A DNA stretch of 64,000 nucleotides from Tistrella mobilis (lineage in GTDB: Bacteria; Pseudomonadota; Alphaproteobacteria; Tistrellales; Tistrellaceae): NCBI RefSeq assembly GCF_041468085.1, contig NZ_CP121014.1:676499-740498 (forward strand), in the 5' to 3' direction. Both the position numbers and the translations under genes were made by a program. Within the stretch, counting starts at the first letter, position 1, and each line of letters opens with the position of its first letter. Of this stretch, positions 43,584 through 52,830 are shown in pieces. The notes below the pieces were generated by a model. That model did not search any database. It had not been told where the DNA came from and saw only the letters and a program-made list of their open reading frames with translations.

Positions 43584-44266
43584 AGCGTCGCCGGGTGGAA
43601 CAGGCGGACCTGGGTGATGGTCCGCGCCCCCTGCCGGGTTTCGCGATCCAGGATCAGCAGGGCGTCGCCGCGATCGAGGTTGAGCAGCCGCGCCGTCACC
43701 GCATCGGCCAGGCCGGCGCCGATCACATGCACGGCATCGGACCACGGCACCTGCTGCAACAGCCAGCGGCCGGGGGCCGTGGCGGTGAAATCCATGCCCC
43801 GCGCCGCCGGCACGGCATCCAGCATCACCAGCCGCCGTTCCAGCGCCACCGCCACGCCGTCGATCCGGTGCAGCCCCTCCATCCTGAGCACTTCCGTGCC
43901 GGCCGGCACCGGAAAGGCGCTGCCCTGCGCCTCGGGCAGGCGCAGCACCTCGCGCGACAGCTGCTCATAGCCGTAGCTGCGCCCGGCACGCGCCGCTTCC
44001 ACCGCGAAATCCTGGATCTCCATCACCGTCCGCTCGATCCGCGGACGGGTGACGAAAGATCCGGCGCGGCGGCGCCGTTCGATCAGCCCGGCCGCGGCCA
44101 GCGCGGTCAGGGCCTTGCTCACGGTCATGCGCGAGCAGCCATAGACCTCCATCAGCTCGTGTTCAGAGGGGATGCGATCCCCCGGCTTCAGCCGGCCGCC
44201 CAGAATGCCGCCCTCTATGTCGCCATAGATGCGCTGATGGAGCGAGGCGGCGGGCGCGTCTGGCAC
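43538..44266 (-). CDS. GntR-family HutC-like regulator with UTRA domain
   Basis: A 242-residue regulator if started at GTG 44266; ATG 44347 would add 27 residues of non-family sequence. SLHQRIYGDIEGGI, YGCSRMTVSKALTALAAAGLIERRRRAG and the UTRA core with GTEVLRMEGLHRIDGVAVALE support HutC-like GntR. It overlaps the ligase gene tail by 46 bases. It is the most likely reader of the TGTCCGGACA palindromes upstream of the two plus-strand operons at 44856 and 50402. Confidence 0.88.
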   Translation of the reverse strand: MPDAPAASLHQRIYGDIEGGILGGRLKPGDRIPSEHELMEVYGCSRMTVSKALTALAAAGLIERRRRAGSFVTRPRIERTVMEIQDFAVEAARAGRSYGYEQLSREVLRLPEAQGSAFPVPAGTEVLRMEGLHRIDGVAVALERRLVMLDAVPAARGMDFTATAPGRWLLQQVPWSDAVHVIGAGLADAVTARLLNLDRGDALLILDRETRQGARTITQVRLFHPATLYRFVGRFSPGTAGG

Positions 44267-44357
44267 GGCGGGGCATCCCGAAACCGGTGGCCCGCGGCCG
44301 GCGCCGCGGGATCGGAATAAGCATAGACAATTGCCCCGCCGCGGCAAGGCGGTGGGA

Positions 44358-44651
44358 TCAGCCGGCCGGCAGCAGGCCCTTCAACGCATCCGCCGCTTTG
44401 GTCGGCGCCACCTCGTAGACGTCGTAGACCGCGACACCCGCGGTCACGAAGGGGTCGGCGGCGATGATCCGGTCCAGCGCCTCCCGCTCCAGCCCGGTCG
44501 CCAGGATGAAGCCGCCGGTGCGCGGCACCCGCCGGCCGGCCAGCACGAAGGCGCCGGTGGCGAAATGTTCGCCAACCCAGGCCTTGTGCGCCTCAAGCTC
44601 GGCATCCACCGCATCGAGCGGTGCGGTATAGGTCAACAACAGGATGTACAT
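44358..44651 (-). CDS. YciI-family protein
   Basis: A 97-residue protein from ATG 44651, with AGGAG upstream. The YciI fold shows as MYILLLTYTAPLDAVDAEL, HKAWVGEHFATGAFVLAG and ADPFVTAGVAVYDVYEV. Family members are putative small dehydrochlorinase or isomerase-like enzymes and often sit in catabolic operons. It is on the same strand and just upstream of the GntR gene, and diverges from the deacetylase operon. Confidence 0.85.
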   Translation of the reverse strand: MYILLLTYTAPLDAVDAELEAHKAWVGEHFATGAFVLAGRRVPRTGGFILATGLEREALDRIIAADPFVTAGVAVYDVYEVAPTKAADALKGLLPAG

Positions 44652-44820
44652 CGGCACGTCTCCTGGCCTCTCCGGTTCCCGGTCACCGCGGCCCGCGCAT
44701 GACGTCGCGGGCTGGTTTCACCCCCGCGCGAGGTGCGGCGATTTCCGGCGGCCGATTGTGGCGGGGCCTGCTTCGGCGTGCAAACAATCAGGTTGACATC
44801 ATGCCGTCACGGCCTGAGAG

Positions 44821-44832
44821 TTGTCCGGACAA
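44821..44832. promoter_or_regulatory. TTGTCCGGACAA palindrome, putative GntR operator
   Basis: A perfect 12-bp palindrome in the divergent region between the YciI and deacetylase genes, 23 bases ahead of the ATG 44856. A second copy of its 10-bp core is upstream of the acyl-CoA dehydrogenase gene at 50317. HutC-type GntR proteins bind sites of this shape and length. Confidence 0.6.
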
Positions 44833-44855
44833 ATAACACATACAGGGGATCTGGG

Positions 44856-45722
44856 ATGAGCTTCCGTTGGCCGAACGGCGCGCGGCTCGCGATGTCGATC
44901 GTCGTGAACGTCGAAGAGGGTGCGGAGATGTCGATCGCGCGCGGCGACAAGGGCCCCGAGCCGGTCGACGAGCTGGGCGTGTCGCTGAAGATTCCGATCC
45001 GGAATTACGGCAACGAGAGCAATTACGAATACGGCATCCGCGCCGGCGCCCCCCGGGTGCTGAAGCTGCTGGACCGCTACGGCTTCAAGGTGACTTTCAC
45101 GGCAGCCGCCACCGCGCTGGAACAGGCGCCGGAGCTGGCGAAGGCGATCGCAGAGGGCGGCCACGAGGCCTGCTCGCATGGCTGGCGCTGGATCCACCAG
45201 TTCAGCTATGGCGAAGAGCGTGAGCGCGACTTCGTGAAGAAGGCGATCGCCAGCATCGAGGCGACCACCGGCACCCGCCCCCATGGCTGGCTGTCGCGCT
45301 ACATGCACACCCCCTTCCTGCGCAAGACGCTGGCCGAAGAAGGCTTCGTCTATCACATGGACGATTACAGCGACGACATGCCGCGCTGGGATGTGGTGGA
45401 GACCGCCCAGGGCCCCAGGCCGATCGTGATCATGCCCTATGCGCTCGACACCAACGACATGAAGTTCTGGCTGGCGCCGGGCTATACCCCGCAGCAGTGG
45501 CTGGACTATGCCATCGCGACCTTCGAGCAGCTGTACGAGGAAGGGGCCGAGGCGCCGCGGATGATGTCGCTGGGCCTGCATCTGCGCATCATCGGCCGCC
45601 CGGGCCGGATATGGGCGCTCGACCGTTTCATGGCCCATGTGGCAAGCCGCCCCGATGTCTGGGTGACCAGCCGGCTCGACATGGCCCGCCACTTCGCCGC
45701 CGAGGTTCCGCCGCCGGCCTGA
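44856..45722 (+). CDS. Polysaccharide deacetylase-fold amidohydrolase (PuuE-like)
   Basis: A 288-residue NodB-fold protein. Family landmarks are LLDRYGFKVTFTAAATALEQ, GGHEACSHGWRWI (metal-binding H-x-x-x-H type) and HGWLSRY. It resembles the allantoinase PuuE and other amide-ring hydrolases more than chitin deacetylases, and has no signal peptide. It heads a TRAP and CoA-catabolism operon, so it may open or deacylate an imported substrate. Substrate is unknown. Confidence 0.82.
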   Translation: MSFRWPNGARLAMSIVVNVEEGAEMSIARGDKGPEPVDELGVSLKIPIRNYGNESNYEYGIRAGAPRVLKLLDRYGFKVTFTAAATALEQAPELAKAIAEGGHEACSHGWRWIHQFSYGEERERDFVKKAIASIEATTGTRPHGWLSRYMHTPFLRKTLAEEGFVYHMDDYSDDMPRWDVVETAQGPRPIVIMPYALDTNDMKFWLAPGYTPQQWLDYAIATFEQLYEEGAEAPRMMSLGLHLRIIGRPGRIWALDRFMAHVASRPDVWVTSRLDMARHFAAEVPPPA

Positions 45723-45800
45723 GGCCGGCGCTCGCGGTCACCCGCTTCGCCCCCGCAGCCATCGGCCGCGATTGCGGCCAAGCCGAAGGAGGCCGGCCTC

Positions 45801-46403
45801 ATGACCCTCATCATCCGACTGTCGCGCTGGTCCGCCTGGATCGCCGGGATCCTGGTTCTGGCGGCCGGCCTGCTGATTGCGGGGGACGTCGTCGCCCGCA
45901 ACATCTGGTCGGCCAGTCCCTTCTACAGCTTCGAAATCTCGCGCTATCTGTTCGGCGCCACCGTCGCCTTCGGCCTGTCCTTCGCGCTGGTCGAACGCGC
46001 CCATATCCGCATCGACCCGCTGGTCAAGCTGACCCGCGGCCGGCTGCGGTCGCTGATGGACGTTTTCGCCATCCTGGCCACCGTCCCGGTTGCCGGTGCC
46101 ATCGCCTGGTATGCCTGGGACCTGACCATCCAGAGCGCGGAGCTGGGGGCCATCTCCAATTCCCCGCTCGGCCTGGAACAGTGGATCCCGCAAGCGATCT
46201 GGGCCATGGGCATGACCTGGTTCGCGCTCATCGCCCTGGCGCTTGCGGTGCTGGCCCTCGTCGCCCTCTTCCGTGGCCGCGATGCCGAGATCGGCCGTAT
46301 CGCCGGCCTGCCGGATTTCGGCGGTGAAGGGGCAGAGGTTGCGGAACTGGCCCAGGATGCAGGCACAAGGCCCGGCAAACTTCAGATGGAGGCCGCAGGA
46401 TGA
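45801..46403 (+). CDS. TRAP transporter small permease, DctQ family (second system)
   Basis: A 200-residue membrane subunit from ATG 45801 with AAGGAGG upstream. The DctQ signature is AGDVVARNIWS...FSFALVERAHIRIDPLVKL with four helices; the C-terminal 40 residues are an extra hydrophilic tail. It overlaps the large subunit by four bases. Confidence 0.9.
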   Translation: MTLIIRLSRWSAWIAGILVLAAGLLIAGDVVARNIWSASPFYSFEISRYLFGATVAFGLSFALVERAHIRIDPLVKLTRGRLRSLMDVFAILATVPVAGAIAWYAWDLTIQSAELGAISNSPLGLEQWIPQAIWAMGMTWFALIALALAVLALVALFRGRDAEIGRIAGLPDFGGEGAEVAELAQDAGTRPGKLQMEAAG

Positions 46404-47683
46404 TCGGCGTCGCAGGCGGTTCCCTTCTGATCCTTCTGGCGCTGGGCCTGCCGGTCGGCGTGGCGCTGGGCATCCTGGCGGTGATCCTGGGCGATCTCTA
46501 CGGCTTCCTCTCGCCGCTGCCGGCGCTGGGCGACATCATGTGGGGGGCCTCGACCGACTTCCTGCTGACCTCGGTGCCGATGTTCATCCTGATGGGTGAG
46601 CTGCTGCTCCGCTCGGGCGTGGCGGCAGAGACCTATGACGGCATCGACCCCTATGTCAGCCGCGTGCCCGGCGGCATCATGCACACCAACATCGCCTCCT
46701 GCGCGCTGTTTGCCGCCACCTCCGGCTCGTCGGTCGCGACCGCGGCGACGATCAGCACGCTGGCGGTGCCGAACATGAACCGGCTGGGTTATAACCCGTC
46801 GCTGTTCCTGGGCTCTCTCGCGGCCGGCGGCACGCTGGGCATTCTGATCCCGCCCTCGATCAACATGATCCTCTACGGCGTGCTGGCCGATGTCTCGGTG
46901 GGCGATCTCTACGCCGCCGGCATGGTGCCCGGGCTGCTGATGGCGGCGCTGTTTTCCGGCATCATCGCCCTGTCCTGCCTGATCAATCCCGCCCTCGCCG
47001 GCCGGTCGACCGGCAACCGCCCCACGCTCAAGGGGCTGCTGGGCCTGCTGCCGATCCTGGTCCTGTTCGCGCTGGTCGTGGGCTCGATCTATGCCGGGCT
47101 CGCCACCCCCACCGAAGCCGCGGCGCTGGGCCTGCTCGGCGCCTTCGCCATCGCCGCCTTCCGCCGCAGGCTCGACCGCGCCACGCTGCTTGCCGCCTTC
47201 GAGGGCACGGCACGCACCACGGCCATGGTCATGTTCATCGTGCTCGCGGCCTATTTCCTCAACTTCGTCATGGTCAATATCGGGCTGACCACGGCCGTCA
47301 CCGGCCTGATCGCCGATCTCGACCTGTCGCCGCTGATGATCCTGGGCGCGATCGTCCTGCTCTATCTGATCCTCGGCTGCTTTATGGACACGCTGTCGAT
47401 GATGATCGCGACCACGCCGATCATCGTGCCGATCGTGGTCCAGGCCGGGTTCGACCCGCTGTGGTTCGGCGTCGTCTTCGTGATCCTGATCGAGGCCGCG
47501 CTGATCACGCCGCCCGTGGGCATGAACCTGTTCATCGTGCAGGCGGTACGCGGCGGCGGGCCGTTCCGCGATGTGGTCGCGGGCTCGCTGCCCTTCCTCT
47601 TCGTCATGATGGTGATGATCGTGCTGCTGATCGTCTGGCCCGATCTCGCCCTCTGGCTGCCGGCGGCCTTCAAGGGCGGATGA
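46400..47683 (+). CDS. TRAP transporter large permease, DctM family (second system)
   Basis: A 427-residue DctM with ASTDFLLTSVPMFILMGELL, FAATSGSSVATAATISTLAV, ILIPPSINMILYGVLAD and the end motif ALITPPVGMNLFIVQ. It is the transport subunit of the operon 44856-48807. Order here is Q, M, then P, unlike the first system (P, Q, M). Confidence 0.94.
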   Translation: MIGVAGGSLLILLALGLPVGVALGILAVILGDLYGFLSPLPALGDIMWGASTDFLLTSVPMFILMGELLLRSGVAAETYDGIDPYVSRVPGGIMHTNIASCALFAATSGSSVATAATISTLAVPNMNRLGYNPSLFLGSLAAGGTLGILIPPSINMILYGVLADVSVGDLYAAGMVPGLLMAALFSGIIALSCLINPALAGRSTGNRPTLKGLLGLLPILVLFALVVGSIYAGLATPTEAAALGLLGAFAIAAFRRRLDRATLLAAFEGTARTTAMVMFIVLAAYFLNFVMVNIGLTTAVTGLIADLDLSPLMILGAIVLLYLILGCFMDTLSMMIATTPIIVPIVVQAGFDPLWFGVVFVILIEAALITPPVGMNLFIVQAVRGGGPFRDVVAGSLPFLFVMMVMIVLLIVWPDLALWLPAAFKGG

Positions 47684-47763
47684 ACCGCCCGCCGGGCCTT
47701 GGCCCGGACCGGCCGCCTCTCGTCAAGCATCAGGCACCTCAAAAAAGAACGGAAACCAAGACC

Positions 47764-48807
47764 ATGACAGGGAAAGTGCTCGTCGGGGCGGGGCTCGGCC
47801 TCGTCCTCGCCGCCGGGGCCGCCTCGGCGCAGGATCTGCCCAAGACCGACGTCACCGTGATCGGCAATCTGGGCATCACCACCCAGAGCCGCCAGATCGA
47901 GGCGCCGTTCTGGACGAAGGAACTGCCCGAGGCCTCGGGCGGGGCGATCTCGGTCAACTTCAAGCCCTGGAACGAGCTTGGCCTCAAGGGTCCCGAGGTC
48001 TTCCGGATCCTGAGCCGCGGCCAGGCGCTGATCGCCACCGCCCAGCTCGGTCATCATGCCGGCGATGCGCCGATCAACGACGGCACCGACCTGGCCGGCC
48101 TGTCGCCCGACATGGCGACCTTCCGCAAGGTCTCGGACGCCTTCCGCCCGGCGCTGAACGATGCCCTGAACAAGAAGTTCGGCATCGAGATCCTGACCAT
48201 GCAGTCCTTCCAGAGCCAGATCCTCTATTGCCGCAGCGAACTCAAGGGCCTGGCCGACCTCAAGGGCAAGCGCATCCGCACCTCGGGCGCCTCGCAGGGT
48301 GATTTCGTCAGCTATTTCGGCGCCTCGCCCGTCGACATGGCCTTCGGCGAAGTTCAGCAGGCGCTGGCCCAGGGGACGATCGACTGCGCGATCACCGGCA
48401 CGCTGGGCGGCTACAGCGCCAAGTGGAACGAGGGCGCGCGCTATCTCTACACCCTGCCGATCAATTTCGGCGCCGGCGTCACCGCCGCCAATATCGGCGG
48501 CTGGAAGAAGCTGCCCGAAGCCGTCCAGAGCTTCATCACCGCCGAACTCAACAAGGCCAATGAGCGGATGTGGCAGCTGAACATGGACGAAGACGCCATG
48601 GGCATCGCCTGCAACACCACCGGCCCCTGCCCGCTGGGAGAGCCCGCCGGCATGACCCGCGTCGACCCGGGCGCAGAGGACGAAGCGCTGCGCCGCAAGG
48701 CGCTGGTCGAGGCGGTGCTGCCCAAATGGGCCGCACGCTGCGGTGCCGGCTGCGTGGCGGAATGGAACGCCACCGTCGGCAAGGTCGTCGACATGCAGAT
48801 CAAGTAA
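47764..48807 (+). CDS. TRAP transporter substrate-binding protein, DctP family (second system)
   Basis: A 347-residue periplasmic protein with signal peptide MTGKVLVGAGLGLVLAAGAA, cleaved near ASA/QD. LKGLADLKGKRIRTSGASQG and ALAQGTIDCAITGTLGG are the family ligand-binding landmarks. Its sequence differs from the first DctP, so it probably binds a different acid. Four cysteines near residues 280-340 may form two disulfides in the periplasm. Confidence 0.93.
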   Translation: MTGKVLVGAGLGLVLAAGAASAQDLPKTDVTVIGNLGITTQSRQIEAPFWTKELPEASGGAISVNFKPWNELGLKGPEVFRILSRGQALIATAQLGHHAGDAPINDGTDLAGLSPDMATFRKVSDAFRPALNDALNKKFGIEILTMQSFQSQILYCRSELKGLADLKGKRIRTSGASQGDFVSYFGASPVDMAFGEVQQALAQGTIDCAITGTLGGYSAKWNEGARYLYTLPINFGAGVTAANIGGWKKLPEAVQSFITAELNKANERMWQLNMDEDAMGIACNTTGPCPLGEPAGMTRVDPGAEDEALRRKALVEAVLPKWAARCGAGCVAEWNATVGKVVDMQIK

Positions 48808-48822
48808 GAACCGGAGCCTCCG

Positions 48823-50232
48823 ATGACCGTCGCCTCCCCACCCGCCTTGCCGGCCGATATCGTCGACGCCTTCGCGACACATGTGGCGCGCACCCGTTAC
48901 GAGCATCTGCCGCCGCTTGCCGTGGCCAAGGCCAAGACCTTCCTGCTCGACACCATCGGTGTCGGGCTGGCCGGCACCTCGGGTCCCCATTTTGCCCGCA
49001 TCTCCAGGGCGGCAGAGGCCTGGGGCCGGGGTGAAGAGGCGACGGTCTGGGGCAGCGGGCTGAAGCTGCCCGCCCCCTCGGCCGCCATGGTGAATGCCTA
49101 TCTGATCCATTGCCTGGAATATGATTGCGTACATGAGCGCGCCGTCGTCCACCCGATGGCCACCATCCTGTCGGCCTTCTTCGCCTGGGCGGAACGCGCC
49201 GGCGGCCGCGGCCGGCCGGTCGATGGCCGCCAGCTGCTGACCTCGCTTGCCGTCGGTGTCGACATGTCGGGTCTGCTGGGCTCCGCCACCACGGCGCCGA
49301 TCCGCTTCTTCCGCCCGGCGGTTGCCGGCGGCTTCGGCGCCGTCTCGGCGATCGGCAGCGCCGCGGGCTTCACCGCCGCCCAGATGGCCGATGCCTATGG
49401 CATCCAGTACGGCCAATGCGCCGGCACGCTGCAACCCCATGCCGAAGGCTCGGGCCTGCTGCCGCTGCAGATCGGCTTCAACGCCCGCGCCGCCATCACT
49501 TCGGCCGATCTGGTCGAGGCGGGGTTCGACGGGCCGCATGACGTGCTCACCGGCCAGTACGGCTATTACAACCTGTTCGAACTCGGCCGGTATTCGCCCG
49601 AGGTCATCCCCGACGAGCTGGGCCGGGTCTGGCAGATCGCCCGGCTGTCGCACAAGCCCTTCCCCAGCGGCCGCCTGACCCATGGCGCGCTCGACGGGCT
49701 GCGGCGGGTGATGGCAGAGGGCGTTACCGCCGCCGACATCGCCTCGGTCGAGATCCAGGCGCCGCCGCTGGTGAAGCGGCTGGTCGGCCGGCCCGATCTG
49801 GACAATCCGCCGGCCAATTACGCCAAGCTGTGCCTGTCTTTCGTGGCCGCCACCCTGCTGCTGCGCGGCCGGGTGGACGTGCCTGAATTCGCCGGCGACA
49901 CCGTGCTGAACGACCCCGAAATCCATGCCTATGCAAAGCGGATCAGCGTGGTCGACGACGGCAATCCCGATCAGAACGCGCTTGCCCCGCAGCGGGTGAT
50001 CATCCGCCTGGTATCGGGCGGCACCAGGGTGATCGACCTGCCCCAGGTGTACGGCCATCCGGAAGCGCCGCTCACGGATGCCGAGAACCGCGCCAAATTC
50101 GCCCGCTGCTGCGGCTGGGCGGTGCCGCCGGTGCCGGATGCCCGCCGCGCCGAGATCGAGCGCATGGTCGACGAGATCGAAGACGTCACCGATGTCGGCC
50201 AGATCGCGAAACTGATGGTTTCGGAAGGCTGA
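48823..50232 (+). CDS. MmgE/PrpD-family dehydratase-like protein
   Basis: A 469-residue MmgE/PrpD-fold protein with KTFLLDTIGVGLAGTSGPHF at the N-terminus, YDCVHERAVVHPMATIL (the family catalytic region), and AAGFTAAQMADAYGIQYGQC. Family members include 2-methylcitrate dehydratase and cis-aconitate decarboxylase. Here it sits between a TRAP operon and CoA enzymes, so it may dehydrate, isomerise or decarboxylate a dicarboxylate imported by the TRAP system. Which is unknown. Confidence 0.88.
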   Translation: MTVASPPALPADIVDAFATHVARTRYEHLPPLAVAKAKTFLLDTIGVGLAGTSGPHFARISRAAEAWGRGEEATVWGSGLKLPAPSAAMVNAYLIHCLEYDCVHERAVVHPMATILSAFFAWAERAGGRGRPVDGRQLLTSLAVGVDMSGLLGSATTAPIRFFRPAVAGGFGAVSAIGSAAGFTAAQMADAYGIQYGQCAGTLQPHAEGSGLLPLQIGFNARAAITSADLVEAGFDGPHDVLTGQYGYYNLFELGRYSPEVIPDELGRVWQIARLSHKPFPSGRLTHGALDGLRRVMAEGVTAADIASVEIQAPPLVKRLVGRPDLDNPPANYAKLCLSFVAATLLLRGRVDVPEFAGDTVLNDPEIHAYAKRISVVDDGNPDQNALAPQRVIIRLVSGGTRVIDLPQVYGHPEAPLTDAENRAKFARCCGWAVPPVPDARRAEIERMVDEIEDVTDVGQIAKLMVSEG

Positions 50233-50316
50233 TCACGGCCGCTCCCGCGGCGCCGGCAGCGCTTTGTACCGCATGCTGCGGTCGGGCATTGACGGCGCCG
50301 TTTTTCGGACCATAAT

Positions 50317-50327
50317 TTGTCCGGACA
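50317..50327. promoter_or_regulatory. TTGTCCGGACA operator copy upstream of the acyl-CoA dehydrogenase operon
   Basis: The 10-bp self-complementary core TGTCCGGACA, with matching flanking T, lies 74 bases before the ATG 50402. It duplicates the palindrome at 44821-44832, which suggests that one regulator controls both plus-strand operons. Confidence 0.6.
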
Positions 50328-50401
50328 TTTAAAGTTGCTTCCTTGGCGCCCCAGACGGCGCCGCCCCCTGCCGCTCCAGGCCCCTTCGAAAGACCCGAGA
50401 C

Positions 50402-51571
50402 ATGGTTGACCAGACCACCGCCGCTGCCGCAGACACCGAGGACGGCGAGATCCTCGCCACGATCGACAAGTGGCTCGCCCGCGATGTGCGGCCCCATGTG
50501 CTGAAGCTCGATCATGCCGATGAGTACCCGCACGAGATCGTCGCCCAGATGAAGGAGCTGGGCCTGTTCGGCGCCACGATTCCGGTCGAGTATGGCGGCC
50601 TTGGCCTGAACGCCACCACCTATGCGAAGATCGTCGAGACCATCGCCGAGACCTGGATGTCGCTGTCGGGCATCATCAACAGCCATCTGATCATGTCGGC
50701 CTGCGTCGCCCGCCAGGGCACGCCCGAACAGAAGGCGTATTACCTGCCGAAATTCGCGACCGGCGAACTGCGCGGCGGCCTGGCCCTCACCGAGCCCGAT
50801 GCCGGTACCGATCTTCAGGGCATCCGCACCCGGGCGCGGCGCGATGGCGACCACTATGTCGTCAACGGCACCAAGACCTGGATCACCAACGGCATCGAAG
50901 GCTCGTGCTTCGCGCTGCTGGTCAAGACCGACCCCGAGGCGAACCCGCGCCACAAGGGCATGTCGATGTTCATCGCCGAGAAGGGCCCCGGCTTCACGGT
51001 GTCGAAGAAGCTGGAGAAGCTGGGCTATAAGGGCATCGATTCGGCCGAACTGGTCTTCGAGGACTATCGCATCCCGGCCGACCGGCTGATCGGCGGCGTC
51101 GAGGGCCAGGGCATGCAGGCAGCGCTGGGCGGGCTGGAACTGGGCCGGATCAACATCGCCGCCCGCGGCTGCGGCCTCGCCTCGGCCTCGCTGAAGGATT
51201 CGGTGCGCTATGCCCAGATCCGCAAGACCTTCGGCAAGCCGATCTGCGAACATCAGGCGATCCAGCTGAAGCTGGGCGAGATGGCCACCCGCCTGCAGGC
51301 GGCGCGCCTGCTGACCTATGATGCCGCCCGCGCCTATGACCGCGGCGAACGCTGCGACATGGAAGCCGGCATGGCCAAGTATTTCGCCTCGGAAGCCGCG
51401 GTCGCCAACAGCCTGGAGGCGATGCGCATCCATGGCGGCTATGGCTATTCCAAGGAATACGACGTCGAGCGCTATTTCCGCGACGCGCCGCTGATGTGCA
51501 TCGGCGAAGGCACCAACGAGATCCAGCGCATGATCATCGCGAAGCAGCTGATCGCGCGGAACCCGGCATGA
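50402..51571 (+). CDS. Acyl-CoA dehydrogenase
   Basis: A 389-residue flavoenzyme. ALTEPDAGTDLQGIRTRARR (FAD-binding), [19 protein letters not shown], and ending IGEGTNEIQRMIIAKQLIA with the catalytic glutamate region in EGTNEIQ are normal. It lacks the glutaryl-CoA-specific YEGTHDVH motif, so it is a general or short-chain type. It is followed by two CoA transferase genes. Confidence 0.92.
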   Translation: MVDQTTAAAADTEDGEILATIDKWLARDVRPHVLKLDHADEYPHEIVAQMKELGLFGATIPVEYGGLGLNATTYAKIVETIAETWMSLSGIINSHLIMSACVARQGTPEQKAYYLPKFATGELRGGLALTEPDAGTDLQGIRTRARRDGDHYVVNGTKTWITNGIEGSCFALLVKTDPEANPRHKGMSMFIAEKGPGFTVSKKLEKLGYKGIDSAELVFEDYRIPADRLIGGVEGQGMQAALGGLELGRINIAARGCGLASASLKDSVRYAQIRKTFGKPICEHQAIQLKLGEMATRLQAARLLTYDAARAYDRGERCDMEAGMAKYFASEAAVANSLEAMRIHGGYGYSKEYDVERYFRDAPLMCIGEGTNEIQRMIIAKQLIARNPA

Positions 51572-52830
51572 CCATCGGCGGCGACATCCCCACCGCCGCC
51601 ATCCCGACCGGCCCGGCCGCGGACGACGACCGTCCGCTGGCCGGCATCCGGGTGCTGGCGATCGAACAGTACGGGGCCGGCCCCTTCGCCAGCCTCTATC
51701 TTTCCGACATGGGCGCCGAGGTCATCAAGATCGAGCCCACGCCTTCAGGTACGCAGAAAGGCGGCGACAGCGCCCGCCAGAGCGGCCCGCATTTCCTGGG
51801 CGAGAACGACAGCCAGTTCTTCCAGACCTTCAACCTGGGCAAGCGCAGCATCGCGCTCGACCTGAAATCCCCCGCCGGCCGGACGGTGTTCGAAAAACTG
51901 GTCGGAACCGCCGATGCGGTGATGAACAATCTGCGCGGCGACCAGCCCGACAAGCTGGGCATCACCCATCAGGCGCTGAAAGCGGTCAAGCCGTCGATCG
52001 TCTGCGCCCATCTGTCGGGCTATGGCCGCAGTGGCCCGCGCGCAGCCTGGCCGGCCTATGACTATCTGATGCAGGCCGAAGCCGGCTTCATCGCGCTGAC
52101 CGGCGACCCGGAAGGCGGCGGCACCCGGATGGGCCTGTCGGTGGTCGACTATCTGACCGGGCTGACCACCGCCTTCGCGCTGACCTCGGCCCTGTTCGGC
52201 GCCATGCGCACCGGCCGCGGCCGCGATGTCGACGTCACCCTCTACGATGTCGCGGTGCACCAGCTGACCTATCCGGCGATCTGGTATCTGAACGAGGGCA
52301 CCACCACCGAACGGCGGCCGCGCGGCGGCCATCCCGCGGTCGTGCCCTGCGAGCAGTTCCCGGTGGCGGATGGTGCGATCTATGTGATGTGCATGCTGCC
52401 CAAATTCTGGCATGCGCTCTGCGAGATCGCAGGCCTGCCCGATCTTGCCGCCGATCCGCGCTTCGCCGACGTGCCGTCGCGTTTCCGCAACCGCGATGCC
52501 CTCGCCGCCATCCTGGATCCGGTTTTCGCCACCCGGACCATGGCCGACTGGGTGGCCGCCTTCGCGGGCCGGCTGCCGGCGGCACCGGTGCTCTCCCTCG
52601 CCCAGGCGCTGGACAACCCGTTCCTGGCCGAACGCGGCGGCATCCAGAATGTCGACCATCCGGCAAAGCCGGGCATGCGGGTGCTCTCCAACCCCATCCG
52701 GCTGGATGGGGCGGTGATGAAGGCAAAGCCTGGCCCCGGGCTCGGTGCCGATACCGATGCGCTGCTGGGCGAGCTTGGCTACGATCCGGCCGCGATCGCC
52801 GCCCTGCGTGCCGAAGGGGCCGTGGCATGA
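51568..52830 (+). CDS. CaiB/BaiF CoA transferase (first of two tandem)
   Basis: A 420-residue class III CoA transferase starting at ATG 51568 (ATGA overlap with the dehydrogenase). IRVLAIEQYGAGPFASLYLS, GAEVIKIEP and AYDYLMQAEAGFIALTG with the catalytic aspartate support the call. It probably activates the acid used by the upstream dehydrogenase. A 25-residue N-terminal extension precedes the fold. Confidence 0.88.
   Translation: MTIGGDIPTAAIPTGPAADDDRPLAGIRVLAIEQYGAGPFASLYLSDMGAEVIKIEPTPSGTQKGGDSARQSGPHFLGENDSQFFQTFNLGKRSIALDLKSPAGRTVFEKLVGTADAVMNNLRGDQPDKLGITHQALKAVKPSIVCAHLSGYGRSGPRAAWPAYDYLMQAEAGFIALTGDPEGGGTRMGLSVVDYLTGLTTAFALTSALFGAMRTGRGRDVDVTLYDVAVHQLTYPAIWYLNEGTTTERRPRGGHPAVVPCEQFPVADGAIYVMCMLPKFWHALCEIAGLPDLAADPRFADVPSRFRNRDALAAILDPVFATRTMADWVAAFAGRLPAAPVLSLAQALDNPFLAERGGIQNVDHPAKPGMRVLSNPIRLDGAVMKAKPGPGLGADTDALLGELGYDPAAIAALRAEGAVA

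Noticed and set aside
47362..50058. 898-codon minus-strand frame
   Set aside because: Antisense to TRAP, MmgE/PrpD genes with clear motifs.
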